From the NCBI GenBank assembly GCA_026983775.1, contig JALSTK010000109.1, positions 62,001-126,000 of the forward strand: 64,000 nt of DNA, read 5' to 3'. This DNA comes from Calditrichia bacterium (lineage in GTDB: Bacteria > Calditrichota > Calditrichia > Calditrichales > Calditrichaceae). A program made the position numbers and the translations under genes. Positions 28,137 through 37,498 of the stretch are shown here, piece after piece (the first letter of the stretch is position 1; the number at the start of each line of letters is the position of its first letter). The notes under the pieces were generated by a model. It was not told where the DNA came from and ran no database searches. It saw only the letters and a list, made by a program, of their open reading frames with translations.

Positions 28137-29275
28137 TGCTCTGCCTCCAAATCCTGGATATAATGCTGCAACAAGGGGACATTCCGGAACAGGTAGGGTT
28201 TCATTTGCATCTCCTGTACGATGGTCTCTTCTTCCGACAGGTCCTTTTTAAAATGGATCGCCGGCGGTTGCAGCTCTTGCGAAGATTTTGAGAAAAGTTT
28301 ACTCATAATCTTACTCAGTTTCGAACGACGTTCTTCGGCTTGAATCTGTGCTTTACGAAAACGATGGGCTTCTCTATCCAACAGCCATCTTTGTTCGATC
28401 CAAAAAAGAAATTTTCTTAGCATGCTGTTCACATCGCCACTATATTCGGCCAAAAATTCTTCCAGAGAATACCCCTTTCTGAATTTATGCAGCCACTTGC
28501 GGTCTTTGGGGCCGAATTCTTCATATTCCAATTCCGGTTCCGTATAAATTTTTTGGTCGCCATCGGGCAATTTTCTTAAGAGTTCCTTAAATTCCTTCTG
28601 ATATTGGAGGCATTCTTTTACGATCCGGGCATTGTCAACAGATATTTTATCTTCACGTTTTTCCGTGTCGAATTTTCCATGAAATTGGCCCCTTTTCCAC
28701 ATGGACATAATTTTCATGGCTTCCATAGGGGCGAATTCCTGATAACGGGCATTAACAATTTTACCGCCTAAAAATTCAATCTGACCTTGTTGGGCACCAT
28801 TCTGCAAGGCAAGCAATCCGCCTTTTCCGGATTTTTCAAAAGTTTGAATCAAGTCCAAAAAACTAAAATCATCCAGCCGACCCGTTAAATGATAGTTATC
28901 TTGTTCCGAAGGAGTCGTATGCACATCGATGAATGATTGAAGAATATATTCCATCTCTTTACGGTGTACCGGAAAACGGATTATATCTACGGTTCCGGAT
29001 TGCCAGAGCATATTGCGATCGGTATAATCCAATCGACCGGTAAAACAGATGAAAGGGGGCTGTAAATTTCTTTCTCTGTATTGACTAATCCACTCCACCA
29101 ATTCTTCTATATGGTCGGAAACCAGGAAAAGATAAACCGGCCGCTCCAACTCGATATAGGATTCAATCTCATCCAATTTCTGAAACCAGGTGAAATGGAT
29201 GGGCAAATGGCCGTAGTTTATGGTAAACAGATTGAAATATTCCTGATCGGTCGTAATAATGAAAACGGAATTCAT
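28133..29275 (-). CDS. PATAN (DUF4388) domain protein with receiver-like N-terminus
   Basis: 380 aa cytoplasmic protein. Residues 1-115 look like a CheY fold with strands VFIITTDQE and VYLFLVSDHIE. D54 could correspond to the phosphate acceptor, but the usual acidic pair is incomplete. Residues 129-205 are a PATAN domain (LTGRLDDFSFLDLIQTFEKS, then GGLLALQNGAQQGQIEFLGG). PATAN proteins pair with response regulators and small GTPases in surface motility and signalling in Myxococcus and cyanobacteria. The rest is helical and charged. It overlaps both neighbours by four bases and belongs to a three-gene operon. Confidence 0.82.
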   Translation of the reverse strand: MNSVFIITTDQEYFNLFTINYGHLPIHFTWFQKLDEIESYIELERPVYLFLVSDHIEELVEWISQYRERNLQPPFICFTGRLDYTDRNMLWQSGTVDIIRFPVHRKEMEYILQSFIDVHTTPSEQDNYHLTGRLDDFSFLDLIQTFEKSGKGGLLALQNGAQQGQIEFLGGKIVNARYQEFAPMEAMKIMSMWKRGQFHGKFDTEKREDKISVDNARIVKECLQYQKEFKELLRKLPDGDQKIYTEPELEYEEFGPKDRKWLHKFRKGYSLEEFLAEYSGDVNSMLRKFLFWIEQRWLLDREAHRFRKAQIQAEERRSKLSKIMSKLFSKSSQELQPPAIHFKKDLSEEETIVQEMQMKPYLFRNVPLLQHYIQDLEAEQ

Positions 29276-30822
29276 TGTTCTTCCTCTTGCTCGGCTTCCT
29301 CAGGTTCCGGTTCCTCAATCAGTTCGATATTTAGCAGTAAATTGCGAATTTGTTCTTCCGAACCGGGCTTAAAACGCAGCCATTTAAGCGTTCTGACGGG
29401 ATAAAACTGATCTTCGACCTGTGCCAGTTCCTGATCATTTTCCGTATGGGTCACTGCTACAACACTGGGAACTTCCTTCAGTTTCAACAACTGGTTGATC
29501 ACATAATTGGAGTATTCAAACAAGGCTGTTTGTCGGCTGTCAATTAGAAATATAAAAGCGGTAATGCTTTTACTCATATTCTCAATGGTTTCGATGGCAA
29601 CCTGGCTCATTTTCATACCGATCAGATACATCGTCAATTTGTCATCGGCCTGAATTTCAGCTACTTCAATATCCGAAGCAGAGGGCAGATTCGCTTCCCG
29701 GGGGCTGAGACTCATAATGAGCTGGACCTCTGACTTTTCATCCGGGCTTAAGAGAAATATTTTGGCTGATTTTTCCTGGTCGAGGTTTAGCTGTTCGCGG
29801 AGTTGTTTGGTCTCTTTTTTGGAAAAGTTCAATTGTATGGAAGGCAGGATATTCTGATAGAAACTTTCTTCCTTCTTCTGACGGATAATATTATCAATCG
29901 GCTCACTGATATATAAAAAATCTTTATCTTTGAGAAGAGATAATTTTTCAACCGTTAAATAGTCCGGATAATAGGGGTTATCGAGAATTTCTCCCACAGG
30001 ATGGGGACGGGTCAGGTAATCGATGAAATCCTCCCGAATATCCAGATTGGCCTGTTTTAGATCACCGGCATTTTTGATACGAAGGACACTGCGAATATCC
30101 CCCAACATACTTAAATACTGTTCAAATCTGTCCGCCACCTGTTTCCCGATAAGAAGAATTCCCGGGTTACTCAGATGTACCTGATTCTGATTCAGATGTT
30201 GACGGGTAATGGTAAAGGTAAAGGTACCTCTTGTCCAGAGCAGCATATGTAAAACAGCCGTTAATCCCCTGTGGGGACCGACCTGAGCATCGTCGATAAA
30301 ACCCTGCCGGAAATAAATCTTTCCGCTGTTATAGCGATTTGTTAATTTTAAAACACCGGAATCCCCTCGTTTGCCCAGAAGACGTATTAAGGCCTTCAAA
30401 TTAATATCTTCGAGACGACCTTTGGAATAGATCGGTTCGGATATGGTTTCCTGCATCAGGTTTTTAAAAAACCAGCGCTGACTGTAATAAATTTCTTCGA
30501 GGGAATATTGTTCATCAAAAACACGCCAGGAGCCTAAATCATAAAAAGCAAGGCGGCGGTTGGCATTGGACGGAACCTGATAGACAATCAGGTAGTCATT
30601 TTTTAACTTATGGAAGAGGCGAATGACCTCTTCCCGCGATGCCTTCAAAAGAGTGAGATAATTAATCAACAGAATTAAATGATCATCCGCATCTCTATTG
30701 CTCAGAACTTCATCCACAGACTTAAAGACAGTACGATCGATTCCATCACTTAACAGGTAAGTATCGAAAATCTCGATATTGGAGTCCGTATCATCCAAAA
30801 TATAAATATTCTTTGAAGACAT
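29272..30822 (-). CDS. PATAN (DUF4388) domain protein with receiver-like start and GTPase-like end
   Basis: 516 aa. Residues 1-115 resemble a receiver (YILDDTDSN, then LILLINYLTLLK) but the phosphate-acceptor site reads Asn or Tyr, so it is likely a pseudo-receiver. Residues 133-207 form a PATAN domain (KGRLEDINLKALIRLLGKRG, then KIYFRQGFIDDAQ). About 365-500 resembles a small GTPase without its P-loop: AFIFLIDSRQTALFE, then VPSVVAVTHTE where NKxD is expected. The acidic, glutamate-rich tail (EEPEPEEAEQEEEQ) ends the protein. First gene of the operon; a palindrome covers its ribosome site. A scaffold in polarity or motility control is plausible, yet unproven. Confidence 0.8.
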   Translation of the reverse strand: MSSKNIYILDDTDSNIEIFDTYLLSDGIDRTVFKSVDEVLSNRDADDHLILLINYLTLLKASREEVIRLFHKLKNDYLIVYQVPSNANRRLAFYDLGSWRVFDEQYSLEEIYYSQRWFFKNLMQETISEPIYSKGRLEDINLKALIRLLGKRGDSGVLKLTNRYNSGKIYFRQGFIDDAQVGPHRGLTAVLHMLLWTRGTFTFTITRQHLNQNQVHLSNPGILLIGKQVADRFEQYLSMLGDIRSVLRIKNAGDLKQANLDIREDFIDYLTRPHPVGEILDNPYYPDYLTVEKLSLLKDKDFLYISEPIDNIIRQKKEESFYQNILPSIQLNFSKKETKQLREQLNLDQEKSAKIFLLSPDEKSEVQLIMSLSPREANLPSASDIEVAEIQADDKLTMYLIGMKMSQVAIETIENMSKSITAFIFLIDSRQTALFEYSNYVINQLLKLKEVPSVVAVTHTENDQELAQVEDQFYPVRTLKWLRFKPGSEEQIRNLLLNIELIEEPEPEEAEQEEEQ

Positions 30823-30825
30823 GCT

Positions 30826-30840
30826 TTACCCCGGGGGTAA
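30826..30840 (-). promoter_or_regulatory. Palindrome covering the ribosome site of the PATAN operon
   Basis: Minus strand TTACC-CCCGG-GGTAA lies four bases before the start codon at 30822. The GGGG that would serve as the ribosome site is inside the stem, so folding could limit initiation. Confidence 0.35.
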
Positions 30841-30922
30841 TTTTAGCGCCTCGGCCAAGATTTATGCTCTGACCGGTACTTCTGCTTAATCAACGGAAAT
30901 TTAGGCTACCGGCCTGATCTTG

Positions 30923-31489
30923 TCAAGGTTTAAGCGCATTGTTTATTAAATACTTAAATAGTATATGGTAACTTATAATTCCATAAGCAACGGAAACATT
31001 TAAAGATTGCTTCAATCCCAACATGGGTAATTCTACAGCCATATCGGCCTCTTCCACAACCTGCTGAGAAACTCCATCCACTTCATTGCCGACGACAATA
31101 CACAGGGGGAACTCATAGTCAGTCTCCGTGTAGGGCACGCTATGAGTGGTGTGTTCCAAAACCACAATCCGTATTCCCCGTTCTTTAAGGCGTTTGATAA
31201 CCGGCAGTGGATCGGCAGAATATTCCCAGGGCACACTGTCCGTAGCTCCCAGTGCCGTCTTTTCAATCTCTTTTCTGGGCGGCCGGGCCGAATAACCGGT
31301 TAGAAATAATTTGGCAATTCTAACTCCGTCACTGGTCCTGAAAATACTACCCACATTATGCATACTGCGAATGTTATCCGCCAATGTATAGATCGGCAGA
31401 CGCGGCAAATCCTTTAGCTCGAAAAGATTGGGTTGCCGGTTAAAAATCTCTTCGAATTCCAGTTTTCGAATTTTCCCTGCAGATTGCAT
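30923..31489 (-). CDS. SpoU (TrmH) family RNA 2'-O-methyltransferase
   Basis: I choose the ATG at 31489 (RBS GAGAGG just upstream) over an in-frame start 31 codons earlier that would overlap the previous gene, giving 188 aa. The three SPOUT signatures are present: NIRSMHNVGSIFRTSDG, LCIVVGNEVDGVS and LPMLGLKQSLNVSVAYGI. They form the knotted SAM site. Substrate, a tRNA or rRNA ribose, is not evident from sequence; the short form without a long N-terminal extension suits TrmH- or TrmL-like enzymes. It follows the m5U methyltransferase gene with the ribosome site next to its stop codon, so the two are coupled. Confidence 0.85.
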   Translation of the reverse strand: MQSAGKIRKLEFEEIFNRQPNLFELKDLPRLPIYTLADNIRSMHNVGSIFRTSDGVRIAKLFLTGYSARPPRKEIEKTALGATDSVPWEYSADPLPVIKRLKERGIRIVVLEHTTHSVPYTETDYEFPLCIVVGNEVDGVSQQVVEEADMAVELPMLGLKQSLNVSVAYGIISYHILFKYLINNALKP

Positions 31490-31493
31490 TCGC

Positions 31494-32909
31494 TTACCTC
31501 TCCCCGCCACGTAGATGTAACTGCACAACGGTTTCGATATGATAGGTTTGAGGAAACATATCCACCGGTTGAATCTTTTCAATATCGTACCGTCTACTTA
31601 GAATGGCCAGGTCTCTGGCCAGGGTGGTAGGATTGCAAGACACATAAACGATACGTCCGGGGGCCAGCTCATTGATATAGCGGACCACCTGCTCATGCAT
31701 ACCGGCCCGTGGAGGATCGGTGACCAATACATCCGGCCCGGGTGATATTTGATGTAATTGCTGTATCAGGTCTCCGCCCACAAAGCGCACATTAGTTATT
31801 TGATGATCCCGGGCGTTCTGCAGCGCGTCTTCTACGGCGCTGTCCGCAATTTCAAAACCTATGACCTCTTTCGCTTTCCGAGCCAGAAACAGACTGATGG
31901 TTCCCGTGCCGGAATAAAGATCCCAAACAACTTCCCGCCCTTCGAGAGCGGCAAATTCCATTACTTTATCGTATAACTTTTCCGCCTGTGCGGTATTGGT
32001 TTGGAAAAATGAATTGGCAGAGATATTGAACACAAAGGGACCGATTCGATCCTGAATAAACGATTGACCCGCCAGAAGCACTTCTTTCTCCCCGGTAGCA
32101 ATCTGTGCCAAACGTGTATTGATATTATTGACCACACTGGTTACTTGCGGAAAAGTTTCGGTTAATTTTTTAGCGAGCGGAAGCAGACGCTTCGTATCTT
32201 CAAAACCGGTAACTATATTGACCATTATCTGACCGGTATCCGCGCTTTGACGGATTACTAAGAAACGCAAGAATCCCTGATGGGAACGAATCCCATAGGG
32301 TTCCAGACCTTCCTGACGACAATAAGCGGATACGGTTTGAAGAATATCGTTGGCTGTTTCGGATTGAAGCAGACAACGATCGATGTGCAGAATCTTATCG
32401 AACGTGCCGGGAACATGTAAACCCAGGGCAAACTTGCGGTCTATGGTATCGGAATCCATTTCCTCGGGAAGAAGCCACCGTCGGTCGGAAAATGAAAATT
32501 CCATTTTATTACGATAAGCGAATATCTGCTCCGAAGGGATGACCGGTAATACGTCTATATGGGACAGTCCACCCAAATGATGAATGGATTCTTCGACAAT
32601 GGCCTGTTTATGTTTTAATTGGTCCCGATAACTTAAATTTTGCCAGGTACAACCGCCGCACCATCCAAAATAGGGGCACGGAGCTTCTTGCTCTTGCGGT
32701 GAAGGTTCCAGGACTTCGATCAACCGGGCTTCGGCATAGTTTTTTTTTCGCCTGCCGATTTTTACGCGCACCACCGATTCCGGAAGAGTGCCCTTTACAA
32801 AGACTACATACTGATCAACTCTGGCCACACCGGCCCCGCCAAAGGCCAGTTTTTCTATCTTTAAGACATACTCTTTACCGCGTTTTACAGGATATTTGGA
32901 TTCGTTCAT
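31494..32909 (-). CDS. rlmD: 23S rRNA (uracil-5-)-methyltransferase, RumA/RlmD-like
   Basis: 471 aa. An N-terminal TRAM domain (about 1-65) is followed by a Cys cluster in CPYFGWCGGCTWQ that normally holds an iron-sulphur centre. The C-terminal SAM fold has motif VWDLYSGTGTISL, then VTDPPRAGMHEQVV, and the catalytic cysteine in YVSCNPTTLARD. The family makes m5U in 23S rRNA or tRNA; position U1939 or U747 cannot be told apart by eye, so the gene symbol is approximate. Its start overlaps the stop of the radical SAM gene (TAATG at 32911-32907). The three genes 34324 to 30923 look like one RNA-modification operon. Confidence 0.88.
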   Translation of the reverse strand: MNESKYPVKRGKEYVLKIEKLAFGGAGVARVDQYVVFVKGTLPESVVRVKIGRRKKNYAEARLIEVLEPSPQEQEAPCPYFGWCGGCTWQNLSYRDQLKHKQAIVEESIHHLGGLSHIDVLPVIPSEQIFAYRNKMEFSFSDRRWLLPEEMDSDTIDRKFALGLHVPGTFDKILHIDRCLLQSETANDILQTVSAYCRQEGLEPYGIRSHQGFLRFLVIRQSADTGQIMVNIVTGFEDTKRLLPLAKKLTETFPQVTSVVNNINTRLAQIATGEKEVLLAGQSFIQDRIGPFVFNISANSFFQTNTAQAEKLYDKVMEFAALEGREVVWDLYSGTGTISLFLARKAKEVIGFEIADSAVEDALQNARDHQITNVRFVGGDLIQQLHQISPGPDVLVTDPPRAGMHEQVVRYINELAPGRIVYVSCNPTTLARDLAILSRRYDIEKIQPVDMFPQTYHIETVVQLHLRGGER

Positions 32910-34324
32910 TACATTTGTCCGACCACTTGTTTCACTTCATTGCCGATTAAGGGATCACTAAAAAGACGCAGGTCCCGCTGAACGGCATCATTCAGCACCT
33001 GAGCGAATATTCTGAGTTTACGAAAACTTTCGTAGGATTGCTGTGAATTACTGAGCGGAAAAATAGATTTATTGGTTAACAGCGGATCAATATCAGCAGG
33101 AATGAAACCGGCCTTCACCGCTTTTTCAAATTCTCTTGTACCCGGAATCGGAGAGAAAGAGGCCAACCGAACCCGTACCCCCAGATGATGGACAAACAGA
33201 ATACTGGCAATCACCTCCGCCAATTCCTGGCCCGGCAAGCCCATTAGCACATACGCTTCCAGATCCTTGGCCCGAAATCCGGCTCCAACCAGCAATTGAA
33301 CCGCCCGCGTCATATCGGCATTGGAAACTTTGGAATACATGTCTTTTCGCCGTGATTCATTGGATGTTTCAAAACTAATACGGATGGTTTTAAAATGACT
33401 CTCATACATCAGCCGGGCAAGATCGGCATCGATATGGCGGGCGAATAATCCGTTCGGTGCATGAAAGCGAAGCGGTAGTTTTCGTTTAATGATTTCCCGC
33501 AGGATTACTTTGATATGCTTCTCTTTGGCAATGAACAGCGCGTCATCATAAAAAGCAAAATCACGCAGATGATAGCGCTGATACTGATCGCTTATTTCCT
33601 GCACAACCCGCTCCGCTTTGCGGCGGGAATAGGGCATGGATATTTTTTTCTGAGCACAAAAAGAACAATCGTAAGGGCAGCCCCGGCTGGTCATGATTAC
33701 CAGATAGTCCGGATGATGGATCAGGTCGAAAGCCGGATAGGGATAATCATCCAGCGTCTCAGGCAGTTTACTTCGATCGATCTCTTCTCCGAACAGTTCC
33801 GCTAATAATTGCAGGACCTTTATCTCTCCCGGACCGGTAATGATATAATCCGGCCGAATATATTGTTGCGCATGTTGCGGCATAAGAGTCGCGTAAATGC
33901 CTCCCAGGATTACCGGAGTCCCGGGCAGATATTGGCGCACCAGTTGCACGACGCGTTGAACTCCCGGGTACCAGTAGGTCATAATCGAAGTTACTAAAAC
34001 GGCATCGGCCTTGCGATGGGATTTTAGCTGCCGGATGAAAGATTCTTCCGAAATCCCATAGCGGGCAAAATGGCGCGGAATATGTTGCAAAAGCGCCGGC
34101 TTTTCAATACGCTGGCGACGATAATTGCCGATTCCGTATTTTTTTATTTTAATGCCCACATCTTCTCCGGGAGCATGTTTATCCAGACAGTCGATATAGC
34201 GGATATCGTAATCAAAACGACGCAGAAACGAAGCAATATACAACAATCCCAAAGGCTTACTCCACAGGTCATAAGCGGTAAAATCGTATATCCAGGGATT
34301 GATCAATAGTAGTTTTTTAGCCAT
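32909..34324 (-). CDS. B12-binding domain radical SAM protein
   Basis: 471 aa. The N-terminal cobalamin-binding Rossmann domain (about 1-175) opens with LLINPWIYDFTAYDLWSKPL. The radical SAM core holds the CX3CX2C cluster in SRGCPYDCSFCAQ at about 215-225. The C-terminal part resembles HemN-like TIM-barrel completions. Such enzymes do radical methylations or rearrangements; the substrate cannot be read from sequence. TAATG overlap with the downstream rRNA methyltransferase implies coupled translation, which hints at an RNA- or ribosome-linked job but does not show it. No signal peptide. Confidence 0.85.
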   Translation of the reverse strand: MAKKLLLINPWIYDFTAYDLWSKPLGLLYIASFLRRFDYDIRYIDCLDKHAPGEDVGIKIKKYGIGNYRRQRIEKPALLQHIPRHFARYGISEESFIRQLKSHRKADAVLVTSIMTYWYPGVQRVVQLVRQYLPGTPVILGGIYATLMPQHAQQYIRPDYIITGPGEIKVLQLLAELFGEEIDRSKLPETLDDYPYPAFDLIHHPDYLVIMTSRGCPYDCSFCAQKKISMPYSRRKAERVVQEISDQYQRYHLRDFAFYDDALFIAKEKHIKVILREIIKRKLPLRFHAPNGLFARHIDADLARLMYESHFKTIRISFETSNESRRKDMYSKVSNADMTRAVQLLVGAGFRAKDLEAYVLMGLPGQELAEVIASILFVHHLGVRVRLASFSPIPGTREFEKAVKAGFIPADIDPLLTNKSIFPLSNSQQSYESFRKLRIFAQVLNDAVQRDLRLFSDPLIGNEVKQVVGQM

Positions 34325-34460
34325 AAACCAGAATTTACGTTCATACTATATCGTCCGACCATTAGATTGCCCGTTCGGAAAATGGATTTCCGAACAGACA
34401 AGTCGTTGCAACACAACCGTCAATACGCTCACACAGGGCAGACTGTTTCACAATTAAGGC

Positions 34461-34497
34461 AAAAAAAATCCTTCTGACTGACCGGCAGCAGAAGGAT
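34461..34497 (-). terminator. Intrinsic terminator after the TPR gene
   Basis: Minus strand: ATCCTTCTG, a 12-base loop, CAGAAGGAT, then eight T. It closes the 34518-35699 transcript before the radical SAM gene. Confidence 0.9.
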
Positions 34498-34517
34498 AGG
34501 TTTAAAAACCAGGGCAA

Positions 34518-35699
34518 CTAAATCGCAGGTTCGGCTTCCACTGCGGGTGCCGTCTTTTTCCGTTTGCGTTTTTTTTGCATCTTCCGTTTTTCGGCATCGG
34601 TTAAACGATCCTCATGGACTTCGAAGGTTTCATCACTCAGTTTATAGCGATTATTCAGTTCCACCCAGGCGTCCAGTTCGGCTTTTACAAAACGAATCGT
34701 ACCCTTTTCGGAATCGAAATAGGATGGAATCTCATCATTGAAGGCCCGTTTGGTCAGATCAAAAGGTCTTTCCAATCCCAAATAGCGGGCCGCTGTGGCG
34801 GCATTCCACATGGCGTCTTCATCATCCCCGTAACCGGGCAATTTATATTCCCAGTCGGTTTTTAATTTTTCCTGAAGCCATTCGGGGTCCCGTTTGTAGA
34901 TACGATCCAGAATCGTTTTGTACCCTTTCCCTAATTTGTAAGCAATAAGAGCCTTTCCGAAAGAAGCCAGAAGACTATCGGGAAAATTTTCTTCGATTTG
35001 TTTATAGACCTGTTCGGCTTTCTCAAAATTTTCCAGATTAATATAAGCCCGCGCTAAAGCCTGCAAACTATCCGGTGTATTTTCCGCTTCCGCATACACT
35101 TTGATGTGGGGCAAGGCATCCCCGAATCGCCCCAATTTACTTAAGGCGGTAGCCATATATCGGTTAGCACGAATATCATCGGGTTTAAAGTCCAGAGCCA
35201 GCCTTAAATCGTCGATTGCGTTCGTCCACAAATCTCCACTCATTTTATTACTGCCCCGATTGAGATGAACAAAGAATTTTATGTCATCATCCAGAGGTTC
35301 GTATTCAAAATCATTATAATAGAAATCCAGACTGCGCGTTGAAATCATTCGTTGCCTGCCGCGGGTTCTTCTAAGAAGATTGAATTCCTTAAGAATCTTT
35401 GCTAAAAATACGGAAACTTTACGTTTCACTTCGGACTCATTAACCAGAATAATATTGGAACTTAAATCTTCCCCGCTTTCTTCGAGCTCCTCTTTCTCCT
35501 GTAAAATCTCTTTCGCCCGATGGAAAATATGATTCAACAACTCATTGACCATATTGGTGGGAGACCCAAGCCGCATATCGATATGGTTCCGCTCGTAGAT
35601 ATCTCCCAGGCTAAAGGAATAATTGAGAGAAATACGATTATCCGGAAAGGACCATTTTTTTAAATAGGTTGACAAAAGATATAAATTATAAAATTCCAT
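34518..35699 (-). CDS. TPR-repeat protein, function unknown
   Basis: 393 aa, cytoplasmic by lack of signal. The N-terminal 130 residues are of unknown fold. TPR repeats occupy about 155-270 (WTNAIDDLRLALDFKPDDIR, then NLENFEKAEQVYKQIEENFP). A further helical domain covers about 280-365, and the tail is strongly basic (KRKMQKKRKRKKTAP). TPR superhelices bind proteins, and the basic tail could contact nucleic acid or membrane. Monocistronic, with its own terminator. No enzyme motif is visible. Confidence 0.75.
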   Translation of the reverse strand: MEFYNLYLLSTYLKKWSFPDNRISLNYSFSLGDIYERNHIDMRLGSPTNMVNELLNHIFHRAKEILQEKEELEESGEDLSSNIILVNESEVKRKVSVFLAKILKEFNLLRRTRGRQRMISTRSLDFYYNDFEYEPLDDDIKFFVHLNRGSNKMSGDLWTNAIDDLRLALDFKPDDIRANRYMATALSKLGRFGDALPHIKVYAEAENTPDSLQALARAYINLENFEKAEQVYKQIEENFPDSLLASFGKALIAYKLGKGYKTILDRIYKRDPEWLQEKLKTDWEYKLPGYGDDEDAMWNAATAARYLGLERPFDLTKRAFNDEIPSYFDSEKGTIRFVKAELDAWVELNNRYKLSDETFEVHEDRLTDAEKRKMQKKRKRKKTAPAVEAEPAI

Positions 35700-35976
35700 G
35701 ATAACTCCAGACCATAATTACAAAGAAACAACAACCGTTCTATTTGATTAAATGTAGCCTTCTAAAAACACAATTTAAGCCACCCATGTCAAGCGACTTC
35801 TTTCAGCTTTTTCTTATTTGAACAGGTCCTGCCATAAAAGATGACTTTATTAAGAAAAGGATCTCAAAATCAAAAAGTAAATAATACTGATTCTTTTTTT
35901 ATTACGAGTCAGACTTTTAAATGTTCCCCGGATATTCAAGGGACTTTAAAAGGATGAATAGTATCCCTAAAAGAAC

Positions 35977-37485
35977 TTAAAACCTGTATTCTAAATCGGC
36001 GGAAAAAAATGAATTCCGAGTATTACTCTCTTCCCTGTCCAGATCCTGATCATTGTCGTACGAAGCAAAAATATTTACAACCGTTCGCTTAGTTAGCGGA
36101 ATCTGACCTATTAAACTAAAAGTTAGGATATTTCGGTTCGAATATAGGCTGAAGGCTTTATCTCCTGTTGCATCCGGATAGCGACGCCAAGAATAACCAG
36201 CGCTAAACGATATAAGGTACGAATAAATATTACTATATTCAATCCCTAATAAAAATCCGTTGCCAAAATAATTTTGATCCAGAATATAAGCCTCTTCCGC
36301 ACCCTTAAAAGTAAAATGATTCTTCATCTCAAATTGATAGCCGGCGTCAAAGGCAAAATGGGTACAACATTGTCGCTGGAAGGTGGAAGTAAACCGGTTT
36401 AACCAGTAGTCCGGATCTTGCTCACTCTTCTTGATATAACTTTTCAGTCTCCCGTTATATTCCATTTTCAATGATAATTTTGAAGAGATATGCGTATTGG
36501 AATGTATTTGGGCCTGAATAACTTTAGCCCGGTTCTTATAAACGGAATCTCCGATTACATAAGAAAAACGGTTGAATCCGGCGGCTAATTCGGCACTCCA
36601 GGCGGTTAGACCCGCCGTCCTGCTATTCCAGCTGACATTCATCATCTGATCCAAATAATCATTGTTTATGGAATGCAAACTCTCATTCAGGTCCATCGTA
36701 TATTCCAGTTGCCATGAATTCGCGAGAAGAGTGCCATAGCCCAGGCCGGCTGCGAACCGGTCACGGATGAAACTGGGGATATCCTGGGATGGCTGCTTAT
36801 ATTTTTTATACCGTACGTTATTATCAATCTGCAAAGTATACTTTCCCGACCACATCCAGTTCATTCTTTGCCGGCCGTACCCCTCAAAAGCCGTGAATTC
36901 GGGATAGAGATAGTTCCGGTCATAGGAGAGTCCGGCTTCATAAATACTATTCAGCGCGCTTCCCTTATGACTCTGAATGATCTTCCCCTCGGCAATAAAA
37001 TTCTCTTTATCATATCGGCTATTGAGTAAAAACTGGAAAGTATTCTGCGGCGAATAGGAGAGGGCCTTTACAAGTTCTATCCCCAAAAAAGGCTTCTGCA
37101 GTTCATCGAAAATGACACTGTCGGTCTGAATATATCCAACCTCAAATTCCTGCCGATTAAAATCCAGACCGCTCTTTATCGTAAATGAAAAATCATTTTT
37201 ATAATCCGGAAGAGAAGTGACTTTTTGATCTGCAACAGTTAAATGAGTATCTAAGATTTGTTCCAGGAAAACAGTGGCCATAATCATCTGACCCTTCTGC
37301 GCATAGCTCCGGGCGGAATCCAATAAAGCGCTGTCTGTCTGGGAATCCGCATGAAGCGCATGTACTTCATCCAATAAAAGAGTATACTGATCCTCTTCCA
37401 GACCACCCTGGGCAAAAAGAAGGGCCGGTTCAAGAGTAAGAACACTCCAAATCAGAACTAAAAAAAGATTAAAGCGCAACTTCAT
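35977..37485 (-). CDS. Predicted outer-membrane beta-barrel protein
   Basis: 502 aa. A signal peptide (about 1-25, ending in LLFAQG) precedes a short helical part (about 30-85). A long run of amphipathic strands rich in aromatics then extends to the C-terminal SFFSADLEYRF, which ends in Phe as outer-membrane barrels usually do. Repeated strand-turn units such as SLKMEYNGRLKSY and SFSAGYSWRRYPD suggest about 16-18 strands. Family unknown to me. The start is 13 bases past the stop of the helical-repeat protein, so the two are an operon and could work together at the envelope. Confidence 0.75.
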   Translation of the reverse strand: MKLRFNLFLVLIWSVLTLEPALLFAQGGLEEDQYTLLLDEVHALHADSQTDSALLDSARSYAQKGQMIMATVFLEQILDTHLTVADQKVTSLPDYKNDFSFTIKSGLDFNRQEFEVGYIQTDSVIFDELQKPFLGIELVKALSYSPQNTFQFLLNSRYDKENFIAEGKIIQSHKGSALNSIYEAGLSYDRNYLYPEFTAFEGYGRQRMNWMWSGKYTLQIDNNVRYKKYKQPSQDIPSFIRDRFAAGLGYGTLLANSWQLEYTMDLNESLHSINNDYLDQMMNVSWNSRTAGLTAWSAELAAGFNRFSYVIGDSVYKNRAKVIQAQIHSNTHISSKLSLKMEYNGRLKSYIKKSEQDPDYWLNRFTSTFQRQCCTHFAFDAGYQFEMKNHFTFKGAEEAYILDQNYFGNGFLLGIEYSNIYSYLISFSAGYSWRRYPDATGDKAFSLYSNRNILTFSLIGQIPLTKRTVVNIFASYDNDQDLDREESNTRNSFFSADLEYRF

Positions 37486-37498
37486 ACAGGGCAGGACT

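Noticed and set aside
31490-31582. Longer SpoU methyltransferase overlapping rlmD by about 90 bases
   Set aside because: A proper ribosome site GAGAGG precedes ATG 31489, and the extra residues are not typical of the family.
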